Origin: Gammaproteobacteria bacterium
Lineage (GTDB): Bacteria > Pseudomonadota > Gammaproteobacteria > SZUA-152
Direction: 5' to 3'
DNA length: 64,000 nucleotides
Assembly (NCBI GenBank): GCA_021647705.1
Contig: JAKIUF010000010.1
Coordinates: 42,599-106,598, forward strand
Shown: positions 1 to 10,248 of the stretch, one piece after another
Position numbering within the stretch: position 1 is the first letter of the stretch
Layout of the letters: every line of letters begins with the position of its first letter
Made by a program: the position numbers and the translations under genes
Notes under the pieces: model-generated
Database searches by the model: none
What the model saw: only the letters and a program-made list of their open reading frames with translations
What the model was told of the DNA's origin: nothing

Positions 1-112
1 CCACACCGTTGCTTCACATGTCAAACACATCTATCGAAAATTAGCGGTACGTTCCCGCAGTGAGGCCGTTTACGAGGCCTTGCAACTGGGTTTGATCGAG
101 ATTGGCAGGTGA
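1..112 (+). CDS. LuxR/NarL-type response regulator, C-terminal end (partial)
   Basis: The window opens inside a gene read from base 2 and ending at the TGA at 110-112. The 36 visible residues ([20 protein letters not shown], then [10 protein letters not shown]) match the last two helices of a LuxR/GerE helix-turn-helix: the recognition helix [13 protein letters not shown] followed by the dimerisation helix. Such domains end NarL/FixJ-type response regulators. The stop overlaps the start of the following sensor kinase (GTGA), so the two are almost certainly a translationally coupled two-component pair. The receiver domain lies outside the window. The stimulus and target genes are unknown. Confidence 0.8.
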   Translation, partial: HTVASHVKHIYRKLAVRSRSEAVYEALQLGLIEIGR

Positions 113-2016
113 CGTTTATGCCTGGGAGCGGTTCGCTGGTCAGAGGGCTTCTTGGCAATATTCTCGTTGCTTCGCTGATGGTCGCGGCATTCTATTTTTT
201 TTACCAGCAATTGATGGAGCCCCCAGACGGGGTGGATGTGATTGAGCGGATGACGTTTTTTCCGGGTGCTTCCATCAGCCCGGTTCGACAGCAGTTATCG
301 GACGGAGAGCAACGGCCCCTGCCTGATGACTGGTTGAAAACCGCGCCTGGGGAAACGGAAGGCTGGTATCTGGCTGACGTGGAACCGGCTGCGAACTTGT
401 CTGATGGTTGGGGTATTTACTTGCCCGTCATACACATGAATGCGGACGTTTTTTTAAACGGCCGGTTGATCGGTCGCATTCGGCAATATGCTGATGAGTA
501 CAGCCATGGTGACCCCTATGCCCGTGAGATAAACCGACCTGTCTATTTTCCTGCTCCCGATGATTTGACCGCCGGGGAGCGCTATACACTGCGTATTCAT
601 GTCACTTCAAGCAGGCCGGGCAGCGGTTTGTTGGGACCGGTTTATACAGGCGCAGATATGCTGCTAAAAGCCGCTTACAAGAAACGTTTTGCCGCCAGAG
701 TTACCACGGTACAGGTTATTTCAGCGGGCATGTTGACGATGGCCATTTTTATGACAGTGCTGTGGTTTTTGCGGCGCGAAGACAGTGTGTATGGTTGGTA
801 TGCACTGCTTGTATACACCTGGGCGGCACATAACATTTTCTTTCTGGGAGTGGATACGCCGTTTCCTGCCCCTGTCGAAGACGCTTTGTCAACAGCCACA
901 CTCGGTTGGTTTGTGGTGTTCATGGTTATTACGACGCATCGTTATCTGGGTGTGCAACTCATACGTTTCGAGCGAATCATCTTGATCAGTGCCACGTTGG
1001 GCAGTCTCGCACTGGTCATATCCAATGGTTTTGACTGGTCACCGGTAGCTGTACACCGCGTCTGGAGTACACTCGTCATCGGGCTTGGCATTTATACGCT
1101 TGCAATGGTTGTCCCGGCTTACCACTACCGTGACGATCTTAAAAATCCTTTTATGCTACCCGCAGGGTTTTCTGTGCTTTTGCTCGGGGCTCATGACCTG
1201 TTAGTGGTCATGGGACAGTGGCCGCGCGATGGCGGTCTGCTGTTACATTTCAGTGCGCCAGTCACGCTGATCGTATTCGGCTCGTTGTTACTGGAACGTT
1301 TTTCCGGTGTGTTACGAACAGCCGAGTCCCTGAACCTGGCGCTTGAACAGCGTGTTGCTGAAAAACATCAGGAGTTGGAAGCTAATTTCGAAAAATTGCG
1401 GAAAATGGAAAACCGGCAAACACTTGCGGATGAGCGTGAACGTTTCACGAAAGAAATGCACGACGGCGTTGGAGGGCACCTTGTATCCATGCTGTCGATG
1501 ATGCGTGGTGGCGAAAAAAGCCCGGATAAAATAATGCGGGCGATAGAAGCAACGCTCAGTGATTTGCGCATCATGATCGACTCACTTGACCCCCGTGAAC
1601 ATGATATTCCGACCCTCCTTGGTGCGATGCGGATGCGACTCGAACCCCAGCTTGCCAATAACCAGTTACGATTTGAATGGCAGGTTGGGGAAATACCGCC
1701 AATTCCGGATTTCGGGCCACGCAACGCTTTGCAGGTCATGCGAATACTGCAAGAGGCGATCACCAATATCATTAGTCATGCGGAAGCGACACTGATAAGA
1801 GTCAAGGCGCGTGTTGATGTTGATGCTCAGGGCATCAGGGTTGCTGTTCTTGATGTCATTGACGATGGCAAAGGGTTTTTACCTGACATCCGTCGTGGGC
1901 ATGGTCTCAATAATATGGAGCAACGTGCAACCAGTATCGGGGCAATACTTGAAATTGCGTCGGCTGATCCGGGAACACGGGTTCGGCTGATTTTTTCATA
2001 TGCGCCGCATCAGTGA
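109..2016 (+). CDS. Sensor histidine kinase, 7TM-type membrane sensor with HisKA_3 core
   Basis: A 635-aa membrane kinase. One membrane segment near residues 13-30 precedes an extracytoplasmic domain (about 31-195) resembling the 7TMR-DISM extracellular module. A block of about seven hydrophobic helices (about 200-400) and a short coiled coil follow. The dimerisation/phosphoacceptor motif is [14 protein letters not shown] with His451, the NarX/DesK (HisKA_3) type, which pairs with LuxR-type regulators such as the gene just upstream. The ATPase domain shows [12 protein letters not shown] (N box) and DDGKGF...[11 protein letters not shown] (G boxes). The start is GTG at 109, overlapping the upstream stop; an ATG at 118 is an alternative. 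The ligand is unknown. Confidence 0.88.
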   Translation: MTFMPGSGSLVRGLLGNILVASLMVAAFYFFYQQLMEPPDGVDVIERMTFFPGASISPVRQQLSDGEQRPLPDDWLKTAPGETEGWYLADVEPAANLSDGWGIYLPVIHMNADVFLNGRLIGRIRQYADEYSHGDPYAREINRPVYFPAPDDLTAGERYTLRIHVTSSRPGSGLLGPVYTGADMLLKAAYKKRFAARVTTVQVISAGMLTMAIFMTVLWFLRREDSVYGWYALLVYTWAAHNIFFLGVDTPFPAPVEDALSTATLGWFVVFMVITTHRYLGVQLIRFERIILISATLGSLALVISNGFDWSPVAVHRVWSTLVIGLGIYTLAMVVPAYHYRDDLKNPFMLPAGFSVLLLGAHDLLVVMGQWPRDGGLLLHFSAPVTLIVFGSLLLERFSGVLRTAESLNLALEQRVAEKHQELEANFEKLRKMENRQTLADERERFTKEMHDGVGGHLVSMLSMMRGGEKSPDKIMRAIEATLSDLRIMIDSLDPREHDIPTLLGAMRMRLEPQLANNQLRFEWQVGEIPPIPDFGPRNALQVMRILQEAITNIISHAEATLIRVKARVDVDAQGIRVAVLDVIDDGKGFLPDIRRGHGLNNMEQRATSIGAILEIASADPGTRVRLIFSYAPHQ

Positions 2017-2183
2017 ATGATCAACTCACCCGGATATCTCCATAAGTTTGTTCCAATATCATCAAATAATGCGGAAATGATGAATAAACGACCCTGCAGC
2101 AAGCTCTCTCGCTAACGCTCGATTTTCGCTACGCGAAAATGGGGTATTGATATCATCCGTTACTCCGGTGAAGACCATTTCAG

Positions 2184-2220
2184 CCTCTGGATTCCGGCTA
2201 AAAACAGGCCGGAATGACGG
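2184..2220. repeat. Palindromic intergenic repeat, family C (copy 1)
   Basis: A short palindrome with arms GGATTCCGGC and GCCGGAATGACGG around an A-rich loop. Related copies lie at 53443-53479 and 56278-56310 in the opposite sense. It sits in the 466-bp gap 2017-2482 between the kinase and rpsO. That gap otherwise holds a small hairpin (ATTTTCGC-TAC-GCGAAAAT near 2122-2140) and presumably the rpsO promoter, for which no convincing -35/-10 pair was found. Confidence 0.6.
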
Positions 2221-2482
2221 TGTTCGCAGCGAGCGGCGAGGAAGTAAACCCTCAGCGATTAATACTCAATACACAGGCAGTCTCCGATTGTCTGAAAATG
2301 GTCCGTAATTCCAGCCCGGTTTCAATGAGTTAGCGGTGTGAGCGTAGATCGGCCGTGCGCCGGACACTCAATAACATGGTGAAGCTATACGAAATAGGGT
2401 AGTATCTCGCCCGCTCACGGGGCTGGACCTAGTAGCCGGCTCGCGACGCAAAAATTTCAGGTTAATTTACTAGGAGACACAC

Positions 2483-2752
2483 ATGTCTTTAGACGCAACA
2501 AAAAAAGCAGAAATCGTTAAAAAATATGCCCGTGATGACGCCGACACGGGCTCCCCGGAAGTTCAGGTTGCGCTGTTGTCCGCGCAAATTGATGATCTTT
2601 CCGGTCATTTCAAAAACCATATTCATGATCACCATTCACGCCAAGGTCTGTTGCGCATGGTGAGCCGTCGTCGCAAGTTGTTGGATTATCTCAAAAATAA
2701 ACATGTCGAGCGTTACCGTGAGCTGATTTCACAGCTTGGTTTGCGTCGTTAA
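2483..2752 (+). CDS. rpsO: 30S ribosomal protein S15
   Basis: An 89-aa protein of the exact family length. The diagnostic block [17 protein letters not shown] is followed by [20 protein letters not shown] and the end [13 protein letters not shown]15 binds 16S rRNA early in assembly of the small-subunit platform, using the HxxDxxS/R-rich region. A good ribosome site (TAGGAGAC) lies 8 bases before the ATG. It is followed by pnp, the usual bacterial pair. The usual upstream partner truB is absent here and a two-component system takes its place. In E. coli S15 represses its own mRNA through a leader pseudoknot; the leader here was not resolved. Confidence 0.98.
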   Translation: MSLDATKKAEIVKKYARDDADTGSPEVQVALLSAQIDDLSGHFKNHIHDHHSRQGLLRMVSRRRKLLDYLKNKHVERYRELISQLGLRR

Positions 2753-2761
2753 GTAATCCCG

Positions 2762-2786
2762 TTGCCTGCCAGAATGCTGGCGGCAA
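2762..2786 (+). promoter_or_regulatory. rpsO-pnp intercistronic stem-loop
   Basis: TTGCCTGCCAG, loop AATG, then CTGGCGGCAA form an 11/10-bp stem with one bulged T in the gap between rpsO and pnp. In E. coli a hairpin at the same place is cut by RNase III and mediates autoregulation of pnp. The equivalent role here is inferred from position and structure only. Confidence 0.6.
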
Positions 2787-2834
2787 TTGCTGAAAAACAA
2801 CACCAGAATAACTCTTAACAGGAATTTTTCAAAA

Positions 2835-4922
2835 ATGGCGATCAAAAAAGTCGTACAGTTTGGCGAGCACACACTCACGATGGAAACGGGTGAAATAGCC
2901 CGCCAGGCGGGTGGTGCGGTGATGGTAAGCATGGGCGACACCGTGGTGTTCGTGACCTGCGTTGCCCGTAAAGAAGCAGACCCAGGCCGGGACTTTTTTC
3001 CGCTGACGGTCAATTATCAGGAACGTACTTATGCTGCGGGCAAAATTCCGGGTGGTTTCTTCAAGCGCGAAGGACGCCCCAGCGAAAAGGAAACACTGAC
3101 AAGCCGTTTGATTGATCGCCCATTGCGCCCGCTGTTTCCCAAAGGTTTTATCAACGAAGTGCAGGTCATCGCCACGGTGATGTCGCTGGACCCTGAAATT
3201 GATCCTGATGTGCCCGCTATGATTGGTGCCTCTGCTGCGGTAAGCCTGTCCGGTGTGCCGTTTGCCGGACCTATTGGCTGTGCCCGCGTGGGTTATGTTG
3301 ACGGCGAATATGTGCTGAATCCTTCTGCTACCGTGTTGCAAAGTTCGCAACTGGATCTGGTGGTTGCAGGTACCAATGACGCCGTGCTGATGGTGGAGTC
3401 CGAAGCGGAAGAACTGGCTGAAGACGTGATGCTGGGTGCAGTGACTTACGGCCACGAGCAAATGCAGACAGTGATTACGGCCATTAGTGAACTGGCCGCT
3501 GAAGCAGGCACCGTTGCCTGGGAATGGGTCGCGCCGGAAAGCAATGAAGCACTGGCCAGTGCCGTGGCAGCAGCCGGTGAGTCTGCATTAAATGCAGCCT
3601 ATCAAATCAGCGACAAGCAAGAGCGTTACACCGAATTAAGTGGTTTGCGCGCCAGCATTGTTGAGCAGCTTTGCTCCGAAGGTGATGAAAGCACTTATAC
3701 CGCTGGTGATGTGAAAGATGCCATCAGCAAACTGGAAAAAAGCGTAGTGCGTGGTCGTGTGCTGGCGGGCGAACTGCGTATCGATGGTCGCGACACCCGT
3801 ACGGTTCGTCCGATTGCGGTGAAAACCGGCATATTGCCACGCACCCATGGCTCTGCCCTGTTTACCCGTGGCGAAACTCAGGCCATCGTGGTGACGACGC
3901 TGGGTACCGCGCGTGATGCACAGTTGATTGATGCTATTGAAGGTGAGCGTCGCGAGCACTTTATGCTGCACTACAACTTCCCTCCTTATTGCGTGGGCGA
4001 AACCGGTTTTGTGGGCAGCCCCAAGCGTCGTGAAATCGGCCATGGCCGTCTGGCAAAGCGGGGTGTTGCTGCGGTCATGCCGAGCATTGATGATTTCCCC
4101 TATTCGATTCGTGTTGTGTCTGAAATTACCGAATCCAATGGCTCCAGCTCCATGGCTTCTGTATGTGGTTCGAGCTTGGCCATGATGGATGCCGGTGTGC
4201 CCTTAAAGGCACCGGTTGCCGGTATCGCCATGGGCCTGATTAAAGACGGCGACAAGTTTGCCGTGTTGAGCGACATCCTGGGTGATGAAGATCACCTGGG
4301 CGACATGGATTTTAAAGTGGCGGGTACGGCAAACGGTATCACCGCACTGCAAATGGACATCAAAATTACCGGTATTACCCACGAGATCATGGAGCAGGCA
4401 CTCAGTCAGGCCGGTGATGGCCGTATGTTTATCCTGGGTGAAATGAACAAGGTTATCTCGGAAGCCCGTGAAGAAATGTCACAGTTCGCACCCCGTTATC
4501 TCACCATCAAAATTCATCCGGACAAAATCCGTGACGTGATTGGTAAGGGTGGTGCAACCATTCGTTCCATCACCGAGCAAACTGGCGCGGGTGTGGATAT
4601 CGAAGACGATGGCACCATCAAGATTTCTTCTGTTGACAGTGCAGCCGGTGAACAGGCACTGAAACTGATCGAACAGATTACCGCCGATGTTGAAGTGGGT
4701 GTGATTTATGAAGGCAAGGTGGCCAAACTGATGGACTTCGGTGCCTTTGTGACCATCCTGCCGGGTAAGGACGGGCTGGTACACATTTCACAGATTTCCG
4801 AAGAGCGTGTTGAAAATGTCAGTGACAAGCTTTCTGAAGGTGATGTCATCAAAGTGAAAGTGCTGGAGATCGACAAGCAGGGCCGTATTCGTTTGAGTAT
4901 GAAGGCGGTTGATGCAGAGTAA
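2835..4922 (+). CDS. pnp: Polyribonucleotide nucleotidyltransferase (PNPase)
   Basis: A 695-aa 3'-5' phosphorolytic exoribonuclease of the degradosome and RNA turnover. Two RNase PH-like domains come first (about 12-210 and 300-530, with the active-site block [17 protein letters not shown]). The KH domain follows ([15 protein letters not shown], the GKGG loop), then the S1 domain near the end ([30 protein letters not shown]). The start chosen is the ATG at 2835 ([14 protein letters not shown]), which matches the family N-terminus. An in-frame start 16 codons upstream would overlap the leader hairpin region. It lies 82 bp after rpsO in one transcription unit and ends in a clear terminator. Confidence 0.97.
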   Translation: MAIKKVVQFGEHTLTMETGEIARQAGGAVMVSMGDTVVFVTCVARKEADPGRDFFPLTVNYQERTYAAGKIPGGFFKREGRPSEKETLTSRLIDRPLRPLFPKGFINEVQVIATVMSLDPEIDPDVPAMIGASAAVSLSGVPFAGPIGCARVGYVDGEYVLNPSATVLQSSQLDLVVAGTNDAVLMVESEAEELAEDVMLGAVTYGHEQMQTVITAISELAAEAGTVAWEWVAPESNEALASAVAAAGESALNAAYQISDKQERYTELSGLRASIVEQLCSEGDESTYTAGDVKDAISKLEKSVVRGRVLAGELRIDGRDTRTVRPIAVKTGILPRTHGSALFTRGETQAIVVTTLGTARDAQLIDAIEGERREHFMLHYNFPPYCVGETGFVGSPKRREIGHGRLAKRGVAAVMPSIDDFPYSIRVVSEITESNGSSSMASVCGSSLAMMDAGVPLKAPVAGIAMGLIKDGDKFAVLSDILGDEDHLGDMDFKVAGTANGITALQMDIKITGITHEIMEQALSQAGDGRMFILGEMNKVISEAREEMSQFAPRYLTIKIHPDKIRDVIGKGGATIRSITEQTGAGVDIEDDGTIKISSVDSAAGEQALKLIEQITADVEVGVIYEGKVAKLMDFGAFVTILPGKDGLVHISQISEERVENVSDKLSEGDVIKVKVLEIDKQGRIRLSMKAVDAE

Positions 4923-4949
4923 AAACGCTATTTTGAGTGAATACGATGA

Positions 4950-4974
4950 AAAGGGGCCGCTGGCCCCTTTTTGT
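4950..4974 (+). terminator. Rho-independent terminator after pnp
   Basis: AAAAGGGGCC, loop GCT, GGCCCCTTTTT: a GC-rich stem followed by a T run, 27 bases after the pnp stop codon. Confidence 0.88.
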
Positions 4975-5092
4975 TGTACTCTGTTAAACTATCTTGAAGT
5001 TGTGAATAAAACACACATATTTTTACGAACGGTTAACAACTTTTTAGCAACCTTTCGTACCGCAAAAAACGAAAAGGAACTTACTTCTCCTT

Positions 5093-5980
5093 ATGATGAG
5101 CCAAAAAATTAAAACCGCTGTATTTCCCGTCGCTGGTTTGGGCACCCGCTTTTTGCCAGCCACCAAAGCCAACCCCAAAGAAATGCTGCCAGTGGTGGAT
5201 AAACCACTGATTCAGTACGCCGCAGAAGAAGCCATCGCTGCTGGCATTACTGAACTGGTTTTTGTAACCAGTAGTAGCAAACGTGCTATCGAAGACCATT
5301 TTGACCGGAATTTTGAACTGGAAAGCACATTGGAAGCACGCGGCAAAACAGATCTTTTGGCCGATGTGAGAGGTATTCTGCCAAAAGGTGTGAATTGCGT
5401 TTACATACGCCAGCCTGAAGCACTGGGGCTGGGGCATGCGGTTTTATGTGCAAAAAATGTCGTGGGAAATAATCCCTTTGCCGTCATTCTGGCGGACGAT
5501 CTGATTGATGATAATGATTCAGGTTGTCTGTCGCAAATGACAGCGCTGCATGCTGAACACCAATGCAGCCTGCTGGGTGTTGAACGCATCGACCCGAACG
5601 ACACGGATAAATATGGTGTAGTAAAAACTGCCACCAGTGAAGCAGGCATTGGCAAGATCGAGGAAATTGTTGAAAAACCTAAACCCGATGTAGCGCCATC
5701 AAACCTAGCGGTGGTAGGGCGTTATATTTTATCACCACGTATTTTTGACATACTGGAAGGTACAGGCAAGGGAGCGGGGGGTGAAATTCAACTGACCGAT
5801 GCCATTGCAGGATTACTTGCAGAAGAAGATGTTCTGGCCTACGAATTTAAAGGCAGGCGTTATGATTGTGGCAGCAAGCTGGGTTATTTAACGGCCACAG
5901 TAGAATATGCGCTAAAACACCCGACGTTGAGAAACGACTTTCTGGAATACCTGCGCAGTTATTGTTTACCGGCAAAATAA
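5093..5980 (+). CDS. galU: UTP-glucose-1-phosphate uridylyltransferase
   Basis: A 295-aa enzyme making UDP-glucose from UTP and glucose-1-phosphate, for envelope polysaccharide and trehalose/galactose metabolism. The nucleotide-binding signature is [20 protein letters not shown] with the catalytic block [15 protein letters not shown]. Later family motifs are [26 protein letters not shown] and YDCGSKLGY. Two adjacent ATG codons (5093 and 5096) are possible starts, and neither has a strong ribosome site. It stands alone after the pnp terminator. A palindromic repeat begins directly at its stop codon and may act as its transcript end. Confidence 0.96.
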   Translation: MMSQKIKTAVFPVAGLGTRFLPATKANPKEMLPVVDKPLIQYAAEEAIAAGITELVFVTSSSKRAIEDHFDRNFELESTLEARGKTDLLADVRGILPKGVNCVYIRQPEALGLGHAVLCAKNVVGNNPFAVILADDLIDDNDSGCLSQMTALHAEHQCSLLGVERIDPNDTDKYGVVKTATSEAGIGKIEEIVEKPKPDVAPSNLAVVGRYILSPRIFDILEGTGKGAGGEIQLTDAIAGLLAEEDVLAYEFKGRRYDCGSKLGYLTATVEYALKHPTLRNDFLEYLRSYCLPAK

Positions 5981-6443
5981 AGTTGCGCAGGGTGGGCACG
6001 TGGTGTGTGCCCACGGGCTAGCTCTGTATCCGCGTGGGCAAAAAGGCGTGCCCACCCTACGGTTTGTTGCGTTGGGCTTCGGAAAAAACATTGATTCCAG
6101 CCTATGAGTTTTCTGTGCTGAGCAGATGGTCGATTTCTGCGGTCATTTTCTGAAAGTTTTTGTTCGTAGTTTCTTTATCAGCGTTACTATTTGTTTGGCA
6201 CTGTAATATCAGTTGCGTAGGGTGGGCACGTGGTGTGTGCCCACGGGCTGGCTCTGTATCCGCGTGGGCAAAAAGACGTGCCCACCCTACGGTTTGTTGC
6301 GTTGGGTTTCAGAAAAAACATTGATTCCAGTCTATGAGTTTTCTGTGCTGAGCAGATGGTCGATTTCTGCGATCATTTTCTGAAAGTGTTCGTTCGTGGT
6401 TTCTTCGTCAGCGTTTAGGCTTGTCTGGTATTGTAATGTTAGC
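5981..6443. repeat. 230-bp tandem duplication: family A palindrome plus 3' end of the kinase gene
   Basis: Two direct copies (5981-6210 and 6211-6440, offset 230 bp). Each begins with a long palindrome (core GGGTGGGCACG ... CGTGCCCACCC, at 5989-6060 and 6219-6290), followed by about 150 bp that in copy 2 runs into the 3' end of the minus-strand hybrid kinase. In copy 1 the matching stretch (6102-6210) is therefore a decayed duplicate of the last 36 codons of that gene. The same palindrome family recurs at 35698-35771 and 35816-35889. Confidence 0.9.
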
Positions 6444-9043
6444 TGATGCAATTTAGCGAAATCACAATATGCCATGCCCCCCAGCAAACGATGAACCTCA
6501 TCACGAAGGTGGAGGGAGTCTCCCGAGTCGTAAGCGGCTTGCAGTTTTTCTTTGGTTTCGGGCAATTCGCGCAATAACATTTCATTCAGGGTTGTGGATA
6601 AATTATTGTCGATGCCGAGATTGCTCGTGGAATCGTGGTATGTCGGCTTATCATCTTTGGATGATTCGTGTGCGTGTGTCCAATAGGTAATCGCTGTTAA
6701 AAGTATATTAACGGCAATGGGTTTTTCCAGAATTTCATCAAAGTCCGGATTTCGGGACAGTGGACTGTTCCTGTTTTGGCTTGCGGCCGTTAAACCGATA
6801 ATGGCTATGCGTGTTGAGGACGTTTCGGTTTCGCGTATTTCTCGTGCTGCATCCACCCCGTTTATTTCCGGCATATGGATATCCATAAGAATAACATCGA
6901 ATTTATCTTCGCTGTTGAAGGCAGTGATGGCTTCTTTTCCATTATTAACAATATAGGGTATTGCTCCGGAACGGCACAGGATAGTTTCGATCAACGTGGC
7001 ATTTATAGCATTGTCTTCTGCAACGAGAATCTTTAGCCCATCCAGTTGGGGCGATGTTGTTAATTTATGTGTCGGGCTTATTTTCGAGCCATAAAAATTT
7101 TTCGGACTGCGAAAAATAATGGCCAGTTTTTTCTCGAAATCAGCCTGGCGGAATGGCTTGCTCAGACAGGCGTCCGCTCCCCAGTCACGTAGTGTTTTTA
7201 ATGTTAATGGGTCTGATTTACTGACGATAACCAATATTTTTGAATGGGCATAATTTTGATGTTCTTCCAGAAACTCCCGGGTTGTGGTTTCAGTCGCTTC
7301 GTGACTATTAATGCTGAGCACGCAAATGTCCGGTATGCTGGATGCCACTGGTGAAGTACACAGGTTTTTGATGTCCAGGCATTCCGTTACCTCAAAGCCC
7401 AGATGCTGGAAGGCATGAGTCAGTGAGACCCGGGTGAGTTCATTGGTGTCATATAATGCGATTGATTTATTGGAATACGGTAAATTTTCACTTTTGTTAA
7501 TCCGTTTAGGTACATCTTTTGATTGGCACTGAAATGTAAACCAGAATGTAGAGCCTTTATCTTCATTACTTTCAATGCCTATTTTGCCGCTCATGGCTTC
7601 GGTGAGTGATTTTGAAATAGCCAGCCCCAGCTCCAATCCGGTGCCACTGTACTGATGGGTATCGCTGTCATTAATCTGATTGAATGCGTCAGAAATAATG
7701 GTTTTATCTTTTTCTGAAATACCCGCCCCCTGATCAGTAATGCTGATTTTGATTTGTACCCCTTCATTTTTTTGTGATTCCAGCATGGTGCGAATGGTTA
7801 TTGTTCCCGTGTCAGAAAATTTAACGGCATTGCTTGAGAGGTTAATAAGCACCTGGCGTATGCAGTCCATAGCACCGAATAACTCTTTAGGTGTGTCATC
7901 ATAATATAACGAGGTAATTTCAATGCCTTTTTCATGTGCAGAGGGCGCGATAAATACCAATATGTCTTCGATACATTTTTTCAGATTAAAATGAACATCA
8001 TTGACGGAAATATTTCCCGTCTCAATTCTGGAAAAATCAAGAACACTATTGATGATGCCCAGTAAGTTTTTTGCAGATTGTTCGATAGTGTAAAGATAAT
8101 GAATTTGTTCCTGTGTTGAGTTAGTGTTTTTTAATAATGTGACAAAACTCAAAATGCCATTTAACGGGGTTTTTATTTCGTGACTGATATTGGTTAAAAA
8201 GGCAGATTTTTCCTGATTCGCCGAAAGTGCCTGTCGCTGACTGACGGTGAGCTCGGCATTTTTTTGTTCCAACAGTTTTAATGAGTCCCGCAGTTCTTCC
8301 GTCGCTAGCTCAATGGTGTTTTGGGTCTCCTGATGTGATGACTTAATGGATTGCAGCATGTTGCTGATCCCTTTTTCAAGCGTTAATAAAACACCTGTCG
8401 GATGTGTTTTGATTGACACATCCAGGTTACCGTTTTCGATTTCGTTAACAGCATTGCTCAAGGATGAAATGGGGTCTGTGATATAGCGGCTGGTACGCAT
8501 AGTCAGAAAAATACTGCTAATCAGAATTAACAGAGTGATTGAAAGTGTTTGCAGGATGGCATCCCGTTTATTTTGTCGCACAACTTCATCGGATACTTCA
8601 ACGATGACCCAACCAATGACGGGCGGCATGATGTTATCAGCAATTTCAAAATCATTGATATCCACAGTGCGCTGAATAATCGGTTTGCTGAAAATACGCT
8701 TGTCCGTATCGTTTAATCGGCTGGAAGCCGATGAGGTATTTTTGGCTTTGGATTTTTGTATCAGCGGGTTGCCCTGATTATTGGTAATGGTGATGGAAAC
8801 AACGTCATTTTTTGTCAATGCAGACTCAATCAGAGGTGAAAGAATGGTCATGTTTCCTGAAAATACACCATATTCACTGGCGGATGCCAAATGTCCAGCC
8901 AGGGAGTTTCCTTTGTCAACAATACTGGTTTCTATGTCATCAATCTGATGGTTGACAAAATAACCGAAAAAAATAATGGAAACGATGGTAGCGGGAAGGA
9001 CCGCAAGCAATAAAATACGAAAATTAATCGTCGGAGAAATCAT
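6332..9043 (-). CDS. barA: Hybrid sensor histidine kinase, GacS/BarA type
   Basis: A 903-aa tripartite kinase. TM1 (about 9-30), a periplasmic sensor, and TM2 (about 164-182) lead to HAMP (about 185-240). The HisKA domain has His288 in FLTNISHEIKTPLNG, and the HATPase has Asn401. A degenerate receiver (about 525-645) lacks the phospho-Asp, an intact receiver has Asp721 in VILMDIHMPEING, and an HPt domain has His851 in HRLLGGMAY. Adjacency to cysM and rlmD is the conserved gacS neighbourhood of Pseudomonas and relatives. Known orthologues phosphorylate GacA/UvrY to induce small RNAs that titrate CsrA; no GacA gene is present here. One oddity is that the G2 box reads GTGLELGLAIS, with two extra residues relative to the usual GTGLGLAIS. 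Confidence 0.9.
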   Translation of the reverse strand: MISPTINFRILLLAVLPATIVSIIFFGYFVNHQIDDIETSIVDKGNSLAGHLASASEYGVFSGNMTILSPLIESALTKNDVVSITITNNQGNPLIQKSKAKNTSSASSRLNDTDKRIFSKPIIQRTVDINDFEIADNIMPPVIGWVIVEVSDEVVRQNKRDAILQTLSITLLILISSIFLTMRTSRYITDPISSLSNAVNEIENGNLDVSIKTHPTGVLLTLEKGISNMLQSIKSSHQETQNTIELATEELRDSLKLLEQKNAELTVSQRQALSANQEKSAFLTNISHEIKTPLNGILSFVTLLKNTNSTQEQIHYLYTIEQSAKNLLGIINSVLDFSRIETGNISVNDVHFNLKKCIEDILVFIAPSAHEKGIEITSLYYDDTPKELFGAMDCIRQVLINLSSNAVKFSDTGTITIRTMLESQKNEGVQIKISITDQGAGISEKDKTIISDAFNQINDSDTHQYSGTGLELGLAISKSLTEAMSGKIGIESNEDKGSTFWFTFQCQSKDVPKRINKSENLPYSNKSIALYDTNELTRVSLTHAFQHLGFEVTECLDIKNLCTSPVASSIPDICVLSINSHEATETTTREFLEEHQNYAHSKILVIVSKSDPLTLKTLRDWGADACLSKPFRQADFEKKLAIIFRSPKNFYGSKISPTHKLTTSPQLDGLKILVAEDNAINATLIETILCRSGAIPYIVNNGKEAITAFNSEDKFDVILMDIHMPEINGVDAAREIRETETSSTRIAIIGLTAASQNRNSPLSRNPDFDEILEKPIAVNILLTAITYWTHAHESSKDDKPTYHDSTSNLGIDNNLSTTLNEMLLRELPETKEKLQAAYDSGDSLHLRDEVHRLLGGMAYCDFAKLHQLTLQYQTSLNADEETTNEHFQKMIAEIDHLLSTENS

Positions 9044-9259
9044 TTATATTCCATTATCGGTCTGTTTTTCATGCCGGTGCCGAGATACATCAACACACGG
9101 TTGTTTGTTTGTCAGTTGTAGGTTTATTCTATCAGGCCCGTTACGGCGGTTCTTCTCCAGCTCTTGAAAAATATGCTTTTAGATGTGTGGGCACTTGATA
9201 AAACGGGTTAAATCGGTACATTAGGTGCCCCAAGTTATTACTCTCAAGAGCATTAGTCT

Positions 9260-10150
9260 ATGAGCTTTCCCACGATTGAATCTTTTGTCGGCAACACACC
9301 GTTAGTGCGTTTGCAGCGCCTGCCCGGAGAGTCCGGCAATACCCTGCTGGTCAAACTGGAAGGTAATAACCCAGCGGGCTCAGTGAAAGACCGGCCTGCA
9401 CTGAGTATGATCCAGCATGCAGAAGCGCGAGGTGACATTAAACCCGGTGATACGTTGATCGAAGCCACCAGCGGCAACACCGGCATCGCCCTGGCCATGG
9501 CAGCAGCCATCAAAGGCTATCGCATGGTGCTGATTATGCCAGAGCACATGAGCGTGGAACGGCGCGGAGTGATGAAAGCCTTTGGCGCAGAAATTGTGCT
9601 GGTGAGCAAAGAACAGAGTATGGAAGGCGCACGCGACCTTGCCCAGCAGATGCAAGATGAAGGTAAGGGCAGGGTGCTGGACCAGTTCGCCAACCCGGAT
9701 AATCCACGAGCGCACTATGAAGGCACAGCCCCGGAAATCATGCGCGAGACCGATGGCCGCATCACCCACTTTGTCAGCTCCATGGGGACTACAGGCACCA
9801 TCATGGGCTGCTCACGCTATTTCAAGGAAGTGAAGCCCGAGATCAACATTGTCGGCGTACAACCCACTGAAGGTGCATCCATTCCCGGTATCCGGCGTTG
9901 GCCCAAAGAATATCTGCCATCCATTTATGACGAAACCCGGGTAGACCGTATTATGGACATCTCGCAGGAAGACGCTGAAAATACCACCCGTGCCCTGGCA
10001 GCACAGGAAGGCATTTTTGCCGGAGTGTCCTCCGGCGGTGCTGTTGCCGCAGCCTTGCAGTTGTCACAGCAAGTGGAAAACGCGGTGATTGTAGTGATCA
10101 TCTGTGACCGGGGTGACCGCTACCTGTCCACGGATGTGTTTCCCGCCTAA
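9260..10150 (+). CDS. cysM: Cysteine synthase B (O-acetylserine sulfhydrylase B)
   Basis: A 296-aa PLP enzyme making cysteine from O-acetylserine and sulfide (CysM isozymes also accept thiosulfate). The PLP lysine is Lys43 in EGNNPAGSVKDR. The substrate loop is EATSGNTGIALA, and the phosphate-binding segment is SSMGTTGTIMG. The end IICDRGDRYLSTDVF is typical of CysM. It is divergent from the hybrid kinase and upstream of rlmD, the conserved gacS-cysM-rlmD order. The ribosome site is weak (AAGAG about 12 bases before the ATG). Confidence 0.95.
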   Translation: MSFPTIESFVGNTPLVRLQRLPGESGNTLLVKLEGNNPAGSVKDRPALSMIQHAEARGDIKPGDTLIEATSGNTGIALAMAAAIKGYRMVLIMPEHMSVERRGVMKAFGAEIVLVSKEQSMEGARDLAQQMQDEGKGRVLDQFANPDNPRAHYEGTAPEIMRETDGRITHFVSSMGTTGTIMGCSRYFKEVKPEINIVGVQPTEGASIPGIRRWPKEYLPSIYDETRVDRIMDISQEDAENTTRALAAQEGIFAGVSSGGAVAAALQLSQQVENAVIVVIICDRGDRYLSTDVFPA

Positions 10151-10248
10151 CGGTTTTACACTGTCCCAGCCTCATAACGCCTTCTTATCGCTCCGATTTG
10201 TATCGGAGCGGCAGATAATATTTTATCCAACATAATGTAGAGCCTCAC

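Noticed and set aside
2787..2834. Longer N-terminus for PNPase
   Set aside because: The extra 16 residues are not conserved and would overlap the leader hairpin region. MAIKKVVQF at 2835 fits the family.
2829..3461. 210-aa minus-strand frame opposite pnp
   Set aside because: It overlaps the conserved PNPase domain and its translation is His/Phe-rich and unlike any family.
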